DNA of 8,118 nucleotides, taken from contig CAJLRL010000049.1 of assembly GCA_905209075.1 (NCBI GenBank), forward strand, positions 1 through 8,118. The letters run 5' to 3'. Each line of letters opens with the position of its first letter. Position 1 is the stretch's first letter. The notes below the pieces were generated by a model that did no database searches, had not been told where the DNA came from, and worked only from the letters and a program-made list of their open reading frames with translations. Positions 7,406 to 8,118 of this stretch are shown piece by piece. The position numbers and the translations under genes are program-made. Source of the DNA: an uncultured Lachnospiraceae bacterium. Lineage in GTDB: Bacteria > Bacillota > Clostridia > Lachnospirales > Lachnospiraceae.

Positions 7406-7552
7406 GTTACTGTTCAGACGCAAGCTTGACACTGCGCTGTCAAGCTATGCGCCATAGTGCTGATCATAAAGTGATTACAGCCCCTGCCTCGTAGAGGCAC
7501 TTTAAATGGGCTGTAATCGTTGCTGGTCACACTGTTAGGTGTGAACAGTAAC
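7406..7552 (+). mobile_element. Miniature inverted-repeat transposable element (147 bp)
   Basis: The ends are a perfect 11-bp inverted repeat, GTTACTGTTCA (7406-7416) and TGAACAGTAAC (7542-7552), flanked by a perfect 9-bp direct repeat TCGAACGCA. It encodes no protein. Inside, four hairpins can form: AGCTTGACA/TGTCAAGCT (7423-7431/7438-7446), an 11-bp stem GATTACAGCCC/GGGCTGTAATC (7473-7483/7508-7518), enclosing TGCCTC/GAGGCA (7485-7490/7494-7499), and TCACAC/GTGTGA (7527-7532/7539-7544), the last overlapping the right terminal repeat. This is the layout of a non-autonomous element moved in trans by a transposase encoded elsewhere; I cannot name the parent insertion sequence family. A 56-bp truncated copy sits at 895-950. 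The element could also fold as a structured RNA when the channel transcript reads through. Confidence 0.85.
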
Positions 7553-7561
7553 TCGAACGCA
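7553..7561. repeat. Right target-site duplication of the miniature element
   Basis: Exact second copy of TCGAACGCA, abutting the right end of the element. A perfect 9-bp match argues for a fairly recent insertion. Confidence 0.8.
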
Positions 7562-7580
7562 AGCAGGATCACGGGATGAT

Positions 7581-7612
7581 CAAAAAGGGCACTTGATTTC
7601 TCAAGCACCCTT
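7581..7612 (-). terminator. Minus-strand intrinsic terminator, probable end of the toxin mRNA
   Basis: Read on the minus strand, AAGGG..CTTGA pairs with TCAAG..CCCTT around a 4-nt loop (7585-7612; one 2x2 internal mismatch) and is followed directly by a T-run (7586 to 7582). On the plus strand no T-run follows, so it is one-directional. It would give a toxin mRNA of about 295 nt from the promoter at 7886-7914. Confidence 0.7.
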
Positions 7613-7621
7613 GTGTATAAT
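7593..7621 (+). promoter_or_regulatory. Promoter of the putative antisense antitoxin RNA
   Basis: TTGATT (7593-7598), a 17-bp spacer and a perfect TATAAT (7616-7621) point rightwards, with no plausible protein start nearby. Transcription would begin near 7628 and run into the terminator at 7683-7727. Its -35 box sits inside the minus-strand terminator hairpin. Confidence 0.65.
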
Positions 7622-7627
7622 CTATTT

Positions 7628-7727
7628 AGAAAGTAAATCGGATATGACTCCGATTTGCTCTCAGTTGAATTAAACTATAAAGAATAGCATCCTTCACATT
7701 GAGCCGTAGAGGATGCTATTTCTTTTT
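7628..7727 (+). ncRNA. Putative antisense RNA antitoxin of a type I toxin-antitoxin pair
   Basis: A transcript of roughly 100 nt is predicted from the promoter at 7593-7621 to the T-rich end of the terminator near 7727. It would fold into a 5' hairpin (AAATCGGA/TCCGATTT, 7635-7642/7649-7656) and the terminator stem. It is fully complementary to the 3' untranslated region and last codons of the 28-aa toxin mRNA, which is read from the opposite strand. This 3'-overlapping convergent layout is that of the Bacillus subtilis txpA/RatA and bsrG/SR4 pairs, where the RNA promotes RNase III cleavage of toxin mRNA. Both RNA ends are estimates; expression is not shown by sequence alone. Confidence 0.6.
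7683..7727 (+). terminator. Terminator of the antisense RNA, shared with the toxin 3' end
   Basis: A perfect 11-bp stem, AATAGCATCCT (7683-7693) with AGGATGCTATT (7710-7720), around a 16-nt loop is followed on the plus strand by TCTTTTTATT. On the minus strand it contains the toxin stop codon and is followed by a weaker T-rich stretch, so it may act in both directions. Confidence 0.8.
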
Positions 7728-7802
7728 ATTATTATGATCGTCTATGTAAGACAGAGCCGCAAAAATTACTAGCACTAAAGTTAAAACTTCAAGCGTGTTC
7801 AT
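7716..7802 (-). CDS. Small hydrophobic toxin, holin-like type I family
   Basis: A 28-residue peptide beginning MNTLEVLTLVLV: one membrane helix (about residues 4-20) and a short charged tail DDHNNKKK. Composition, size and the T-[YL]-E-x-L-x-L start resemble the putative holin-like toxins (Hol_Tox; TxpA/BsrG/PepG-type peptides) of Firmicutes, which insert in the cell's own membrane. The ATG at 7802 is preceded by AAAGGAGGGTGAT, almost fully complementary to the 16S rRNA tail, with a 10-nt gap from AGGAGG. It has its own promoter (7886-7914) and an antisense RNA over its 3' end, which is the main reason to treat so short an ORF as a real gene. A harmless small membrane peptide is the alternative. 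The TAG stop lies inside the terminator stem. Confidence 0.75.
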   Translation of the reverse strand: MNTLEVLTLVLVIFAALSYIDDHNNKKK

Positions 7803-7834
7803 AGGGCATCACCCTCCTTTGTAAACTAGAGGGC
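7803..7834 (-). promoter_or_regulatory. Toxin ribosome site with two competing sequestering hairpins
   Basis: In the toxin mRNA, GCCCTC (7834-7829) can pair with GAGGGT (7816-7811) around a 12-nt loop, burying the Shine-Dalgarno. Alternatively AGGG (7815-7812) pairs with CCCT (7806-7803) just before the start codon. Both pairings use the same GAGGG, and the two CCCT-containing strands are copies of GATGCCCT. Hidden ribosome sites that open after mRNA processing or refolding are known for type I toxin mRNAs. Confidence 0.5.
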
Positions 7835-7885
7835 ATCTAATAATCGGAAAATCACATCCTGCTTTCTATTCAATTATACCAATAA

Positions 7886-7914
7886 ATTATATCATGTCAC
7901 AAACGTATGTTCAA
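7886..7914 (-). promoter_or_regulatory. Promoter of the toxin gene (extended -10)
   Basis: On the minus strand TTGAAC (7914-7909), a 17-bp spacer and TGATATAAT give an extended and perfect -10 (7891-7886). The expected start is near 7879, leaving a leader of about 77 nt. A second TGGTATAAT (-10 at 7878-7873) lies just downstream, without a good -35. Confidence 0.75.
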
Positions 7915-7921
7915 CAATAAA

Positions 7922-8030
7922 AGCAACAAAGGAAAGAGATTTATATTTCTTAAGGCGTTTAAATATTTACTTATTTTTGTTATTGATTTATGCGGGAGCT
8001 TGAGCAGTATATATAAGATAGCATTGAATT
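7922..8030. other. AT-rich stretch without recognised gene
   Basis: I see no ORF with a ribosome site on either strand. A weak plus-strand promoter-like pair exists (TTGATT at 7983-7988 with TATATA at 8008-8013, spacer 19). Nothing else is recognisable. Confidence 0.5.
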
Positions 8031-8059
8031 ATACAATTTTGATGGTTTCAAAATTGTAT
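8031..8059. repeat. Perfect 12-bp AT-rich palindrome
   Basis: ATACAATTTTGA (8031-8042) and TCAAAATTGTAT (8048-8059) are exact inverted copies with a 5-bp TGGTT centre. Neither strand has a following T-run, so it is not an intrinsic terminator. It could be an operator or an RNA hairpin. Confidence 0.75.
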
Positions 8060-8065
8060 GACTTA

Positions 8066-8106
8066 TGATATAATGAGCGGAGCGAATTATATCCGCGCGA
8101 ATGCGC
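8066..8106 (+). promoter_or_regulatory. Palindrome overlapping a TATAAT box at the window edge
   Basis: TGATATAAT (8066-8074) is an extended -10 sequence; the -35 (TTTCAA, 8046-8051) is poor. GATATAAT (8067-8074) and ATTATATC (8086-8093) form a perfect 8-bp inverted repeat, so a -10 hexamer appears on both strands. It is followed by GCGC-GAAT-GCGC (8095-8106). This could be a symmetrical operator-promoter of a gene beyond the edge, or part of an interspersed repeat; the edge prevents a decision. Confidence 0.35.
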
Positions 8107-8118
8107 ATAGGTATCAGC

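Noticed and set aside
7406..7552. Riboswitch or CRISPR-like array in the hairpin-rich stretch
   Set aside because: Terminal inverted repeats, flanking 9-bp duplications and a second partial copy are better explained by a miniature transposable element, and it lies after a gene, not before one; there are no regularly spaced direct repeats.
7414..7608. 64-codon minus-strand ORF
   Set aside because: It runs through the miniature element and the terminator hairpin, has no ribosome site, and its protein resembles nothing; chance reading.
8073..8118. ORF starting ATGAGCGGAGCG and open at the right edge
   Set aside because: Only 15 codons are visible, the ATG lies inside a -10-like sequence and a palindrome, and no ribosome site precedes it.

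Overview
The window is AT-rich, uses strong AGGAG-type ribosome binding sites, and carries a lipoprotein signal (LFAGC) and gene families typical of low-GC Gram-positive Clostridia. I infer a member of the Lachnospiraceae (Roseburia/Butyrivibrio/Coprococcus-like gut bacteria). No species marker gene is present.

Layout. Positions 25-816 (minus) encode a Cof-type HAD phosphatase. A divergent intergenic region (817-1057) holds promoters for both directions and a 56-bp fragment of a repeat. Positions 1058-5441 (plus) form a four-gene ABC importer operon (ATPase, two permeases, lipid-anchored binding protein) whose best match by motif is the UgpBAEC glycerol-3-phosphate / glycerophosphodiester system. 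It ends in a clear intrinsic terminator (5465-5496). A new promoter (5513-5541) drives a two-gene unit: a degenerate sigma-70-like protein lacking recognisable regions 2.3/2.4 and 4 (5580-6437), then a six-transmembrane voltage-gated-type K+ channel with a cytoplasmic C-terminal domain (6452-7396).

The last 720 bp contain no gene of ordinary length but are rich in structure. A 147-bp miniature inverted-repeat element (7406-7552) has perfect 11-bp ends and a perfect 9-bp target duplication. Next to it is what looks like a complete type I toxin-antitoxin locus: a 28-aa membrane peptide on the minus strand (7716-7802) with a strong promoter, a very strong but sequestered Shine-Dalgarno, and a convergent ~100-nt antisense RNA (about 7628-7727) with its own consensus-like promoter and terminator. 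The right edge (8031-8106) carries three palindromes of unknown purpose.

How it works together. The importer would bring a phosphorylated glycerol compound into the cell; the divergent HAD phosphatase could act on phosphorylated metabolites, but a shared pathway is only suggested by position. The sigma-like protein and K+ channel are probably translationally coupled. The two repeat copies lie in the same orientation about 6.6 kb apart, bracketing the importer and channel operons.
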